Shown: positions 48,616 to 56,041 of the stretch, piece by piece | Position numbering within the stretch: position 1 is the first letter of the stretch | How the letters are laid out: each line of letters opens with the position of its first letter | Assembly (NCBI RefSeq): GCF_011745145.1 | Contig: NZ_CP050191.1 | Location: forward strand, 3,985,327-4,049,326 | Origin: Mycobacterium sp. DL440 | GTDB lineage: Bacteria > Actinomycetota > Actinomycetes > Mycobacteriales > Mycobacteriaceae | Length of the DNA: 64,000 nt | Direction of reading: 5' to 3' | Program-made: the position numbers and the translations under genes | Notes under the pieces: model-generated | What the model saw: only the letters and a program-made list of their open reading frames with translations | Database searches by the model: none | Told to the model about the DNA's origin: nothing

Positions 48616-49416
48616 ATGGATTTCTCCGCTTACCAACAGCTGGCACTGACCCGCCGGGACAATGGCGTCCTACTCATCACGCTGAACCGGCCCGAGAAAT
48701 ACAACGCCGCCGACGAGGGCATGCACACCGAGCTGGCCAACATCTGGAAGGACGTGGCCGCTGATCCGCAGACCAGGGTCGCGGTGATCACCGGGGCCGG
48801 CAAGGCCTTCAGCGCGGGCGGCGATCTGGCCATGGTGGAGCGGATGGCCGGTGACTACGACCGGGTGTCACACATGCTCACCGAGATGGGCGATCTGGTC
48901 TACAACATGATCAACTGCGACAAGCCGATCGTGTCGGCGATCAACGGTGTCGCGGTCGGGGCCGGCGCAGTGGCCGCGTTGCTCGCCGACGTCGCGATCA
49001 TCGCCGAGGACGCCCGGATCGGCGACGGACACGTCAAACTCGGGGTGGCCGCGGGTGACCATGCCGCCATCGTCTGGCCGCTTCTGGCCGGGACCGCGAA
49101 GGCGAAGTACTACCTGATGACCGGCGAGATGATCGGCGGCATCGAGGCCGAGCGGATCGGGATGGTCGCCAAAGCCCTTCCACGCGAGGAGGTTCTGGAC
49201 GAGGCGCTGCGGATCGCCGACAACCTGGCCACCGGAGCCCAACAGGCGATCCGGCTCACCAAGCGTGCGCTCAACAACTGGCTGCGCAACGCGGGCCCGA
49301 TCTTCGACCAGTCCGCGGCCTACGAGATGCTGACTTTCCTCGGTCCGGACGTGGTGGAGGGTTACACCGCCCTGCGTGAGAAGCGCGCGCCACAGTTCCC
49401 GTCGGCGCAGCCCTGA
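48616..49416 (+). CDS. Enoyl-CoA hydratase/isomerase family protein
   Basis: 266 residues, crotonase fold. [15 protein letters not shown], the oxyanion-hole [14 protein letters not shown] and [20 protein letters not shown] with the CoA-stabilising backbone; the usual second catalytic Glu region reads [16 protein letters not shown], with Asp/His rather than the common Glu, so activity could be isomerase, hydrolase or another crotonase chemistry. Ends 2 bp before the convergent TetR gene. Confidence 0.9.
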   Translation: MDFSAYQQLALTRRDNGVLLITLNRPEKYNAADEGMHTELANIWKDVAADPQTRVAVITGAGKAFSAGGDLAMVERMAGDYDRVSHMLTEMGDLVYNMINCDKPIVSAINGVAVGAGAVAALLADVAIIAEDARIGDGHVKLGVAAGDHAAIVWPLLAGTAKAKYYLMTGEMIGGIEAERIGMVAKALPREEVLDEALRIADNLATGAQQAIRLTKRALNNWLRNAGPIFDQSAAYEMLTFLGPDVVEGYTALREKRAPQFPSAQP

Positions 49417-49418
49417 CG

Positions 49419-50033
49419 TCAGCAGAACAGGCACAGAGCACGGTCGACGATCGCGGCACGCAGTTCACCGCGATCGTCGTCGTGCAAGCCCGGTCCGATC
49501 CACACAGAGGATTGATTCAGGACGCCGTGCAGGCACTGCAATGCGACATTGACGTCGGGACAAGTGAATTCACCGTCGGCCACACCACGTTCCACCACCC
49601 GGCGGAACACCGCGTCGTGGCGGCGCCGCATGTCTTTCATCGGCTCCTCGAAGACCTCCGGCCAGCCCCGCGGCCAGGAGAACACCGCGGCCACCTCGGG
49701 TGCGGTCTCGGTGAGGATGCGGATCTGTTCATCGATCAGTGCCGCCAGGTGCTCGCGGGCACCGACCTTCCCGAGAGCCTCTTCGCGGGCCGCGAGCCGC
49801 TGCAGCACTTCCTCGGTGAGAGTCTCGAGCGCGGCGGCAACCAGGGCATCCTTGGATGAAAAGTAGTGGTAGAGCGTGGCCTTGGCGATGTCGGTCTGCT
49901 CGGCGACTTCTTCCAGGCTCATGCCCTGATAGCCGGATTCGGTGAGGATTCGGGTGGCCGTCTTGACGATCTCGGCCTTGCGCCGGTCACGACGGCGCGC
50001 CACGCGACTGGAGCCCGCGGGCTGATCCTCCAC
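49419..50033 (-). CDS. TetR-family regulator, probably of the SDR/crotonase pair
   Basis: 204 residues, GTG start. HTH region LEEVAEQTDIAKATLYHYFS after the RRKAEIVKTATRILTESGYQG helix; helical ligand domain with AAVFSWPRGWPEVFEEPM. It ends 2 bp from the crotonase gene. A perfect 10-bp inverted repeat lies 24 bp upstream of its start, and a related AT-rich imperfect palindrome (48526-48538) sits in the SDR/crotonase divergent promoter, consistent with local control of beta-oxidation-like genes. Confidence 0.88.
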   Translation of the reverse strand: MEDQPAGSSRVARRRDRRKAEIVKTATRILTESGYQGMSLEEVAEQTDIAKATLYHYFSSKDALVAAALETLTEEVLQRLAAREEALGKVGAREHLAALIDEQIRILTETAPEVAAVFSWPRGWPEVFEEPMKDMRRRHDAVFRRVVERGVADGEFTCPDVNVALQCLHGVLNQSSVWIGPGLHDDDRGELRAAIVDRALCLFC

Positions 50034-50056
50034 GCGCTCATCCTAATGGCCGCGGT

Positions 50057-50086
50057 CGATTATCCGACCAGGCGGACGGATAATCG
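50057..50086. promoter_or_regulatory. Operator candidate of the 49419-50033 TetR
   Basis: CGATTATCCG (50057-50066) and CGGATAATCG (50077-50086), perfect 10-bp arms with a 10-bp spacer, 24 bp upstream of the GTG start. Confidence 0.6.
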
Positions 50087-50227
50087 GAGCACCGTCTGAC
50101 CGTCCCGTTACCGCCACTCACGCCACGCCATCGTCATACCGGCCCTTCGACGTCGAGGAACTCACCGCCGGCCTGGACAACGCAACGTATCTCGTCACCC
50201 ACCCTTGAGCGAGAATCGCCATTGGCG

Positions 50228-50301
50228 CACTGTGCCGAACGTGCAGGATTTCAAGGCAGATTCACGATCTTGCGTTGATGAGCGACACGTTCGACACAGT
50301 G
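50228..50301. repeat. Long inverted repeat downstream of the second TetR gene
   Basis: CACTGTGCCGAACGTG (50228-50243) and CACGTTCGACACAGTG (50286-50301) pair 15 of 16 with a 42-nt loop; the near arm lies 27 nt after the stop of the gene at 50328-50978. It may act as a terminator or mRNA-stabilising element, or be a dispersed repeat. Confidence 0.55.
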
Positions 50302-50327
50302 TCCGTGGCCGGCACCGCAGGTGAGCA

Positions 50328-50978
50328 CTAGGTTGGAGAAATCCTCGCGCGGGCCACCTGCGCTGCCCCGTTGCCGGTGATCAGCCAGAGTGTCGCGAGC
50401 TGCGCGATGAAATCGTCGAGGGATAGGTCGACACCTCCGTTGACGAACTCCAGGATGGCATCGGCTGTCCCGCCGACGATGAACGCCGGTGCGACCTTGG
50501 CCAGCGGGTCTCGCTCCAACTCGACGCCGTGCACGGTGCGCCCGTGGTCGATGAGCACGTCGGTCAGCCGGTGCATGACCGTGGTGCGGTGCACATCCAG
50601 TTCGGGCGACCCCGTGACACCTCCGAGAAGGATGCGTGCGCGACGCGGATCGTCGACCAGTACGCGTACCGCGGCACCCACGCTCGCCAAGGCCTGGACC
50701 TCCAGCGGGTCGTCCGCGGCCGCATCGGCTGCCGCTACGGTCGCGTCGCGTACGCCGTCGGCGATGGTGTCAACGACGGCGGCCGCCAGAACGTCAAGAT
50801 CGGTGAAGCTCTCGTAGAAGTACCGCTTGTTGAGATTGGCGGCGGCGCAGAGTTTCTCGACCGTCGCACCCCGCCACTGGTTGCGCGCCATCGCGTCCAT
50901 CGCCGCATCCAGCAGACGCTCGCGCCGTTGCCGGCGCCGAGCATCCGCGGATTGGCCGCCGTAGGCGCGATTGGTCAT
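50328..50978 (-). CDS. TetR-family regulator divergent from the P450 gene
   Basis: 216 residues from ATG 50978, with GAGG 8 nt upstream; GTG codons 6 and 9 nt upstream are alternatives. HTH: VEKLCAAANLNKRYFYESFT following RRERLLDAAMDAMARNQWRG. The ligand domain carries a TetR_C-type GGTADAILEFVNGGVDLSLD region near the end. The TetR-P450 divergent pair matches the Rv3058c/cyp136 arrangement in M. tuberculosis as I recall it. The 28-bp operator candidate lies in the 56-bp intergenic gap. Confidence 0.9.
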   Translation of the reverse strand: MTNRAYGGQSADARRRQRRERLLDAAMDAMARNQWRGATVEKLCAAANLNKRYFYESFTDLDVLAAAVVDTIADGVRDATVAAADAAADDPLEVQALASVGAAVRVLVDDPRRARILLGGVTGSPELDVHRTTVMHRLTDVLIDHGRTVHGVELERDPLAKVAPAFIVGGTADAILEFVNGGVDLSLDDFIAQLATLWLITGNGAAQVARARISPT

Positions 50979-50992
50979 TGACACCACCTCGT

Positions 50993-51020
50993 CATTCTGG
51001 CACGGTTTCGTACCAGAATG
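50993..51020. promoter_or_regulatory. 28-bp TetR operator candidate for tetR and the P450
   Basis: CATTCTGG (50993-51000) and CCAGAATG (51013-51020) flank an inner ACG/CGT pair around GTTT; 11 of 12 positions pair. It lies between the two divergent starts and ends 14 bp before the P450 ATG, overlapping the likely promoters. Confidence 0.7.
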
Positions 51021-51034
51021 GTCGAGGAGGACTC

Positions 51035-52459
51035 ATGGACCTTTGTTCGCCTGCGAACACGCACCGCCTCCAAACCTTGGGCGCCGCTGTCACCTCCAGA
51101 TTTCCGAGCGGCGAGCGTCCGCTGGCCACGCCGCCACCGGGGTCGAATCTCAAGCCGGTCATGGGCAACTACGGTTTCCCGTTCCTCGGCCATGTGCTGA
51201 GCTCACTGGCCGACCCCTTGGCCTTCGCCCGGGACCGGTACGAGCGATACGGACCGGTGTCGTGGGCCGGGGGCGTCGGATTCCGCGTCGTCGGCCTCAT
51301 GGGCCCGGACGCCTTGGAGACCGCGTGGGTCAACCGGGACAAGGTGTTCTCCAGCACGCGCGGCTGGGCCCCGGTCATCGGACCGTTCTTCCACCGCGGA
51401 ATGATGTTGCTGGACTTCGACGAACACCGCGATCACCGGCGCATCATGCAGCAGGCCTTCACCCGCAGCGCGCTGGACGGTTACCTGGAGCTGATGCGAC
51501 CCAGTGTTGATCGCACGTTGCGCAATTGGCCGTCAACACAAGATTTTCCGTTCTACCCGTCCATCAAGCAGCTGCTGCTCGAACAGGCCGCGGAGGTGTT
51601 CGTCGGTACCCATCTCGGTCCCGAATCCGACCAACTGTCGGCGGATTTCCACGACACGGTCCGCGGCGGGCAGGCTCTGCTGCGCGCGGACGTGCCCGGC
51701 GGAGTGTGGGCCAAGGGATTACGCGCACGGGAGCGGCTCGAACGCTACTTCGCCGGCCAGGTTCCCGATCGCCAGCGCGGCGACGGCACCGACCTCTTCT
51801 CGATGTTGTGCCGAAGCGAAGACGAAGACGGTGCCCGGTTCACCCCGGCCGACATCGTCAACCACATGATCTTCCTGCTGATGGCCGCGCACGACACGAC
51901 CGCCATCGCGCTGTCCATGCTCACCTACGAGCTGGGCCGAAACCGGCAATGGCAGGACGCATTGCGCGAGGAGGCGATCAACCTCCCCAATGACACCCCG
52001 ACGGTCCTGGACCTGGACGCCTACCCCCTGCTCGATGCCGCCTTCAAGGAGATCCTCCGGATGTACGCGCCGGCGGGCGCGCTCTTCCGCCAAACCGTCC
52101 GCGACACCGAGATCCTCGGGCACTTCGTCCCGCGCAAGACCCAGGTGGCCATCAATGTCTATGCCTCCATGCGCCTTTCCGACTGGTGGCCCGACCCGGA
52201 CATGTTCAATCCGGAACGGTTCGTGAACAATTCCGAGTCGCGCGCCGCGGTCGGCCGCTACGTGTTCGCCCCCTTCGGCGGCGGGGCGCACAAATGCATC
52301 GGCCAGCAGTTCGCCGACATGACCGTCAAGACCACGATGCATCAGATGCTGAGGCGGTTCGACTGGAGCGTGCCCGCGGACTACCGACCACAGCTGACCT
52401 GGGGCACCGGGCCGATGCCGGCCGATGACCTTCCGATCACCCTGCGGGTCCGCCGGTGA
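51035..52459 (+). CDS. Cytochrome P450 (CYP136-like)
   Basis: 474 residues. I-helix AAHDTTAIALS (oxygen activation), ExxR in FKEILRMYAP, and the heme ligand loop FAPFGGGAHKCIGQQFAD with Cys at about 420. The length, the CYP51-like C-terminal half and the divergent TetR point to the CYP136 family; the assignment to that number is from memory. Start ATG 51035 has AGGAGG 5-6 nt upstream. No ferredoxin gene is adjacent. Substrate unknown, possibly a terpenoid or sterol. The left boundary of the tRNA-Ala islet begins 56 bp after its stop. Confidence 0.92.
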   Translation: MDLCSPANTHRLQTLGAAVTSRFPSGERPLATPPPGSNLKPVMGNYGFPFLGHVLSSLADPLAFARDRYERYGPVSWAGGVGFRVVGLMGPDALETAWVNRDKVFSSTRGWAPVIGPFFHRGMMLLDFDEHRDHRRIMQQAFTRSALDGYLELMRPSVDRTLRNWPSTQDFPFYPSIKQLLLEQAAEVFVGTHLGPESDQLSADFHDTVRGGQALLRADVPGGVWAKGLRARERLERYFAGQVPDRQRGDGTDLFSMLCRSEDEDGARFTPADIVNHMIFLLMAAHDTTAIALSMLTYELGRNRQWQDALREEAINLPNDTPTVLDLDAYPLLDAAFKEILRMYAPAGALFRQTVRDTEILGHFVPRKTQVAINVYASMRLSDWWPDPDMFNPERFVNNSESRAAVGRYVFAPFGGGAHKCIGQQFADMTVKTTMHQMLRRFDWSVPADYRPQLTWGTGPMPADDLPITLRVRR

Positions 52460-52465
52460 ACCAGA

Positions 52466-52498
52466 AACGCGGCCCAGGAATATCTCCTGAACCGCGTT
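52466..52498 (+). terminator. Terminator after the P450 gene
   Basis: AACGCGG (52466-52472) with CCGCGTT (52492-52498) outside and CAGGA/TCCTG (52475-52479, 52485-52489) inside, separated by a symmetric CC/AA internal loop; 7 nt after the stop. It lies outside the islet boundary. Confidence 0.6.
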
Positions 52499-52514
52499 GA
52501 CCTGTTCAAACTTT

Positions 52515-52564
52515 GTGGAGCTAAGGGGAATCGAACCCCTGACCTTCTCGATGCGAACGAGACG
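52515..52564. repeat. Distal attachment repeat of the tRNA-Ala islet
   Basis: 50 bp identical to 56044-56093, covering the tRNA-Ala sequence from the anticodon stem to the base after the discriminator. The flanks differ at once on both sides (CCA not restored here; AAAACT replaces the 5' half of the tRNA), so it is an orphan 3'-tRNA fragment, the expected far att site. Confidence 0.92.
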
Positions 52565-52803
52565 AAAACTGCCCACCTGCGCGGTTGCCGAATCAAACCG
52601 TGTTGGCTGTGCCGCATGGTTGCAGGTCAGGGCGTTGAAACTGTTAGCTAGGAAAAGTTGTCTCAAACTTGGCGCGAATTTGCTGCAGGCCGGGAGCATC
52701 GCGCCGATACACCAGCAAACGTCGACTGCACCGACACCGCAGAAACACCTTCTGCCAGCCGCGCGAAAGCCACGAGGAACGGGAACAACAAATGTCGACG
52801 CGC
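52565..52803. other. Gene-poor stretch at the distal end of the islet
   Basis: No convincing gene. The sequence is less GC-rich than the surroundings. A minus-strand frame ending at 52644 reads VYRRDAPGLQQIRAKFETTF near its end and may be a gene remnant, but it overlaps the 70-residue gene in another frame and has no credible start. Confidence 0.4.
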
Positions 52804-53016
52804 TCAGGGTCTCTCGTGAATGAAGAACATCCCGAACGAATCTGGCCGCACGTGAACGCGCTGTTCCTTGCCATCGACCACGCCGGTTAGGTAGCACCAA
52901 CCGCCTGGTGGAGTGCCCATGATCAGATCGTTGATGCGCTCCGGTGAAGCGTCTTGCGGCAGTTCTAGATTGACCGGCGCGCCAGCGGACCCGACGAGCG
53001 AGAGAAACAGTGCCAT
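52804..53016 (-). CDS. 70-residue protein, last gene of the islet type VII operon
   Basis: MALFLSLVGSAGAPVNLELP opens the protein; later segments are DASPERINDLIMGTPPGGWCYLTGVVDGKE and a C-terminal VRPDSFGMFFIHERP. The ATG at 53016 shares a base with the TGA of the membrane protein upstream (TGATG); a GTG at 53019 is also possible. Small beta-rich cytoplasmic protein by appearance; no family recognised. Its coupling to the effector operon makes an accessory or immunity role possible, but this is a guess. Confidence 0.6.
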   Translation of the reverse strand: MALFLSLVGSAGAPVNLELPQDASPERINDLIMGTPPGGWCYLTGVVDGKEQRVHVRPDSFGMFFIHERP

Positions 53017-53291
53017 CACTGCACCGCCTTAGTGCGAAGCGCCAGCACCAGGTGAATGACACCAGCGACACCCATCGCAACACCCAAGATGATATTGAAA
53101 TTGCTGGCGGTTGAGGAGAAAGCCACCTTCACCCCGGTCACAATCGCGATAAGAATCATTATGGACGCGGCGGCGAGCTGCGCCCGTCGTGAATGCTGTT
53201 GGCGCGAGCCACGGCGTACGAACCAGTTGATCGCAACCCCGATGGCAAGTCCTGCCAGGATCGCCAGCGTAAGCGCTCCCATTGGGGTCAT
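53016..53291 (-). CDS. Three-pass small membrane protein of the islet operon
   Basis: 91 residues. Hydrophobic helices at about 4-22 (MGALTLAILAGLAIGVAINW), 40-56 (AAASIMILIAIVTGVKV) and 65-84 (NIILGVAMGVAGVIHLVLAL), with a basic loop RRGSRQQHSRRAQ between the first two, so the loop is probably cytoplasmic. The ATG overlaps the effector TGA in ATGA. Immunity proteins of membrane-acting toxins are often of this type, but there is no sequence match I can name. Confidence 0.65.
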   Translation of the reverse strand: MTPMGALTLAILAGLAIGVAINWFVRRGSRQQHSRRAQLAAASIMILIAIVTGVKVAFSSTASNFNIILGVAMGVAGVIHLVLALRTKAVQ

Positions 53292-54130
53292 AGACAGTGC
53301 CTCATATCGTTTAGGGCCGAAAGAATCGTCGCGCCGCCGCCCGTAACAAGCGTCAACGTGGTTCCCAGAGTCAGCGGAGCGCCTGCGATCCCAACGGCAA
53401 TGGCCGTGGTGCCAAGAAGAGTTTGACCGATGTTGCTCCATACGTCGATGTCGTCGCACCCGGGGAACATGTCAGGATTGGGCTGGGAATCAGGATCGGA
53501 CTTAGCGTCGATCACCGTCGGCACGTGGGAGGGCGTCTGTTCGGTCTTGATCACCGGCGGCTCCCACTCGTCGTCGGTGCCGTCCTGCTTGAACCCACCC
53601 CAACTGGCGGCCTGGATCGTTCCACTCCCGAACCGTATGCCGTCGAGCTCAGCAGCTTTCTCCTGAAGGCGTTGCCCGACCAGGGAATCGGCTTGCACAA
53701 GCTGGTCGGCCGTCCAGCTGATGTTTTCGGCGTGTTCAGCGAGAGCACGGTTGCGTTCCCGAATCGTGGCAATGTCGTATCGCCGGGCATCGGTGACCCT
53801 ACGATCCTCACCGACCCTGAAGCCATCAGCCTCGGCATCGGTGATCGCTTCCAACACTTTGCTTTTGGCCGCGTTGATGTCGCTGGCGCCGTTCTCGGCG
53901 AGTTGTGCGGCCTTGCGCTGCACCATCCCGTGGCGTTGTGCCACGCCGACGTCTGCGGTGACCCGTTCGAATGCGGCATCCCGGGCGGAGCCTGACCAGT
54001 CAGCACCACCGACGTCGTTGCGGTGCTGATCGAACAAGCTGTCTGCATTGTCTGCCGCCGCCCGCCACCGCGCCGCCGCGCTGGTTAGGTGATCAGTCTT
54101 CCAACCTTCGATCTCGGACCGGGTGGTCAT
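53288..54130 (-). CDS. Type VII-associated WxG effector with hydrophobic tail, module B
   Basis: 280 residues. Residues 1-167 form the same helical domain as the module A protein: RSEIEGWKTDHLTSAAARWR, W45-S-G47 turn, AQLAENGASDINAAK and RLQEKAAELDGIRF at the end. A Pro/Asp-rich linker (175-225, including QTPSHVPTVIDAKSDPDSQP) leads to a Gly-rich hydrophobic tail (about 233-276, LLGTTAIAVGIAGAPLTLGT in part) with one Cys in FPGCDD and one at the end (RHCL). The tail could insert in a membrane after export. ATG overlaps the EspC-like stop (ATGA). No enzymatic toxin motif is visible. Confidence 0.75.
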   Translation of the reverse strand: MTTRSEIEGWKTDHLTSAAARWRAAADNADSLFDQHRNDVGGADWSGSARDAAFERVTADVGVAQRHGMVQRKAAQLAENGASDINAAKSKVLEAITDAEADGFRVGEDRRVTDARRYDIATIRERNRALAEHAENISWTADQLVQADSLVGQRLQEKAAELDGIRFGSGTIQAASWGGFKQDGTDDEWEPPVIKTEQTPSHVPTVIDAKSDPDSQPNPDMFPGCDDIDVWSNIGQTLLGTTAIAVGIAGAPLTLGTTLTLVTGGGATILSALNDMRHCL

Positions 54131-54399
54131 ACCGTCCTCGAAATATGGTCGGCACCGTCGCCGTCTGCAGTGGTGTACACAGCGCTTGCCCCGTGGAGCT
54201 GACCGGCGTTCTCGGAGACCCGTTCAGACTGGTGCGTCTGTACCGCCGATAGGGCGGCATCGAAGGCGCTCACACCCATCTCACTGGGCTGATCACCCGA
54301 CACTCCAACTGCGGCGTCGGTTACGAGCTCGGCAGCAACCGTATCGCCGCTAGATGCCGCTGCACTCAACGAACCGGCGTCGACCTGTAGATCTGCCAT
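54127..54399 (-). CDS. EspC-like type VII secretion partner, module B
   Basis: 90 residues. MADLQVDAGSLSAAASSGDT, two predicted helices, and Y75-x3-D79 in AVYTTADGDG: the YxxxD/E type VII export signal. It is paralogous to the module A partner (47296-47571), including the MA(N)DLxVDxGxL opening. GGGGGTGAGGG precedes the ATG. First gene of the four-gene overlapping operon in the islet. Confidence 0.78.
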   Translation of the reverse strand: MADLQVDAGSLSAAASSGDTVAAELVTDAAVGVSGDQPSEMGVSAFDAALSAVQTHQSERVSENAGQLHGASAVYTTADGDGADHISRTV

Positions 54400-54491
54400 C
54401 CCTCACCCCCTGCGATCTTGACATTATCACCTGGCCAGCAAACGCAGAGGCAGCCCTCCAGGGGACCTATCGCCACGCACAAGCCAAATGA

Positions 54492-54536
54492 CTCGGTGCG
54501 CCAAGCTGGTGGGGATTAACAGCTTGGCGCACCGAG
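54492..54536 (-). terminator. 17-bp perfect stem terminator inside the islet
   Basis: CTCGGTGCGCCAAGCTG (54492-54508) and CAGCTTGGCGCACCGAG (54520-54536), loop of 11 nt, starting 4 nt after the stop of the 54-residue gene. It separates the phage-type genes from the type VII operon, which must therefore start in 54400-54491. Confidence 0.85.
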
Positions 54537-54540
54537 CGGC

Positions 54541-54705
54541 CTACCTGGCGGGCGACGGCGGCAACCCGCTGTGCTGGCCCGCCACCGGTCCATAATCCGC
54601 CTGTGCCGGCACCACCACGAGGCTGGAGGCCACTTGGCCGTCCTCATCGCGACGGGTCTGCAGCCGTATATCGAGCCAGGCCTGGCTCCGCTGATCAAAG
54701 AACAC
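54541..54705 (-). CDS. 54-residue phage-type protein
   Basis: GTG start at 54705 with AAGGAG 8 nt upstream and one base after the stop of the preceding small gene; ends 4 nt before a 17-bp terminator. Sequence begins MFFDQRSQAWLDIRLQTRRD and continues DEDGQVASSLVVVPAQADYG. Spacing, ribosome-binding site and terminator argue for a real gene; no family recognised. Confidence 0.5.
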   Translation of the reverse strand: MFFDQRSQAWLDIRLQTRRDEDGQVASSLVVVPAQADYGPVAGQHSGLPPSPAR

Positions 54706-54706
54706 T

Positions 54707-54934
54707 TCATCTGCTCCTTCGTGCGCGGGGTGCCGTTCTCGGCTCAGACATCGCCGCCTGCCGCGTCGGCCTGGTACCGGTCAGACCACGCTGATCGGGC
54801 AGAGAACCCAAACCTGCCCAGCCGCAATGAATCCAGAACTCGGCCACCGGTTTGGGCACGTCCACGGTCTCACCACCCGTGTACACGGTTCCGTCGTGAA
54901 CGCGCCGAATGCCTGGTGTCACAGTTACTTTCAT
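54707..54934 (-). CDS. Small phage-like protein
   Basis: 75 residues. The first 40, MKVTVTPGIRRVHDGTVYTG then GETVDVPKPVAEFWIHCGW, resemble short proteins coded beside capsid genes in mycobacteriophages (an HDGxVYxGGxxVxVP pattern). The remaining 35 residues are low-complexity and may reflect frame decay. Its start lies within 5 bp of where integrase homology begins on the opposite strand, so a deletion probably joined a structural-gene region to the integrase. Confidence 0.5.
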   Translation of the reverse strand: MKVTVTPGIRRVHDGTVYTGGETVDVPKPVAEFWIHCGWAGLGSLPDQRGLTGTRPTRQAAMSEPRTAPRARRSR

Positions 54935-54938
54935 GGTC

Positions 54939-55626
54939 AGCCCCCGCAACCCGTGCGACGGGGTGAAGCTTCCCAAACGCCAGCACAGTGATCGGGGGTA
55001 CCTGAGACCACACGGCCAGGTGGTTGCGCTGGCGTCTGCGGTCGCACGGGACAGTCTTGTGGTGCGGTTCCTGGCCTACGCCGGCCTGCGGTGGGGTGAG
55101 ATGGCGGCGCTGCGGGTGCAGGATTTCGACATGCTGCGTCGGCGGGTCAACGTCTCTCGGTCGGTCACCGAGTCGGGTGGTCTGGTGTGGACACCGGGAA
55201 GCCGCACGAGCGCCGGTCGGTGCCGTTCCCGGCTGTGCTGGCCGATGAGCTGGCCGCGCTGATGGTCGGCAAGGGGTGGGAGGCATTGGTGTTCACCGAT
55301 ATGCGCGGTGGTGTGCTGCGTAATTTCGAATTGGCTGGCACGGGTGTGCGCGCGCGGTCAACGCGTGCCAGACCCCCGACGGGTCGTTTCCGTCGATCAC
55401 TCCGCACGATCTGCGGCACACGGCCGCGTCGCTGGCCATCAGTGCGGGTGCCAACGTCAAAGCCGTCCAGCGGATGCTGGGGCACGCGAAAGCGTCGATG
55501 ACGCTGGACACCTACGCCGACCTGTTCGACACCGGTCTGGACGCGGTGGCGGTCGAGCTGGACGCGGCGATCAAAGCCGCGATAGCTCAACCCAAGCCGC
55601 CAGCCCAGCGCGGCGTGAGGTTGTAA
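54939..55626 (+). pseudogene. Tyrosine integrase, 5'-deleted and frameshifted twice
   Basis: Homology begins at VSPRNPCDGVKLPKR, the end of a core-binding domain; the arm-binding and most of the core-binding region are missing. Frame 1 (54939 to about 55195) carries the first catalytic Arg in FLAYAGLRWGEMAALRV. It shifts to a second frame (about 55195-55345, HERRSVPFPAVLADELAALM) and again to a third (about 55350-55626) with TPHDLRHTAASL (His-x-x-Arg), MLGHAKASMTL and the Tyr nucleophile in DTYADLF. All catalytic residues exist but not in one frame. Orientation and closeness to tRNA-Ala fit an integrase next to its att site. Confidence 0.88.
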
Positions 55627-55895
55627 CCAATCCGAGGGTTGTTGGCACCCGTCTCCCGGATCAGTTCGATCTCCTTGGCACGGACATCGGCGTCGGTGGC
55701 CGATTCCGATTCCCACAGGATTTCTTTGCGCAGGGTCAGGTCGAACCGGAGCCGGTCGAGGTCAAGGTCGGCGACGATTCGTTCGTGGGCGCTCGGGCTG
55801 CCCATGTAGAGCTGCATCCCGGTCAGGTCCATGCCGACGTAGATCTTCCCGTTCGGGTAGGTGATCTTGTAGACCTGCTTGCGCCGCGTCGTCAT
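55587..55895 (-). CDS. GIY-YIG nuclease family protein
   Basis: 102 residues from ATG 55895. The GIY-YIG core appears as KQVYKITYPNGKIYVG with the following MDLTG and YMGSPSAHERI, and the C-terminal KEIELIRETGANNP then IGYNLTPRW is the usual end of this small family. Such single-domain proteins are frequent near mobile elements. The 3' end overlaps the dead integrase by 40 bp in antisense. Whether it nicks DNA or is a defence or homing remnant is unknown; the frame is intact. Confidence 0.75.
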   Translation of the reverse strand: MTTRRKQVYKITYPNGKIYVGMDLTGMQLYMGSPSAHERIVADLDLDRLRFDLTLRKEILWESESATDADVRAKEIELIRETGANNPRIGYNLTPRWAGGLG

Positions 55896-56001
55896 CGGCG
55901 GAAGTGAACCACGAAACCCCAACCGTACGAGGGTGTTTCCCGGCACCTACTGCGGGCCGGTTGCGGGCCGGGACCACTGACGCCATCTCGCCCGCTAACT
56001 G

Positions 56002-56039
56002 AAGAAACCCCCTCCGATACAGGTCGGAGAGGGTTTCTT
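56002..56039 (-). terminator. Terminator of tRNA-Ala within the islet edge
   Basis: AAGAAACCC-C-CTCCGA (56002-56017) pairs with TCGGAG-A-GGGTTTCTT (56024-56039), one mismatch, TACAGG loop; on the minus strand the stem ends in GGGTTTCTT. It lies 2 nt past the encoded CCA, on the islet side of the att repeat, so it came with the element. Confidence 0.75.
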
Positions 56040-56041
56040 AC

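Larger units (their letters stand above)
50034..50327. other. 294-bp region between two TetR genes
   Basis: Contains the operator candidate at 50057-50086 and the long inverted repeat at 50228-50301. Between them, a plus-strand frame without a start reads SYRPFDVEELTAGLDNATYL then VTHP-stop (ending about 50208), which looks like the end of a lost protein; I cannot assign it. No other gene is visible. Confidence 0.45.

Noticed and set aside
52497..52823. 108-codon plus-strand frame over the islet edge
   Set aside because: Its first part translates the antisense of a tRNA fragment and the rest has no coding character.
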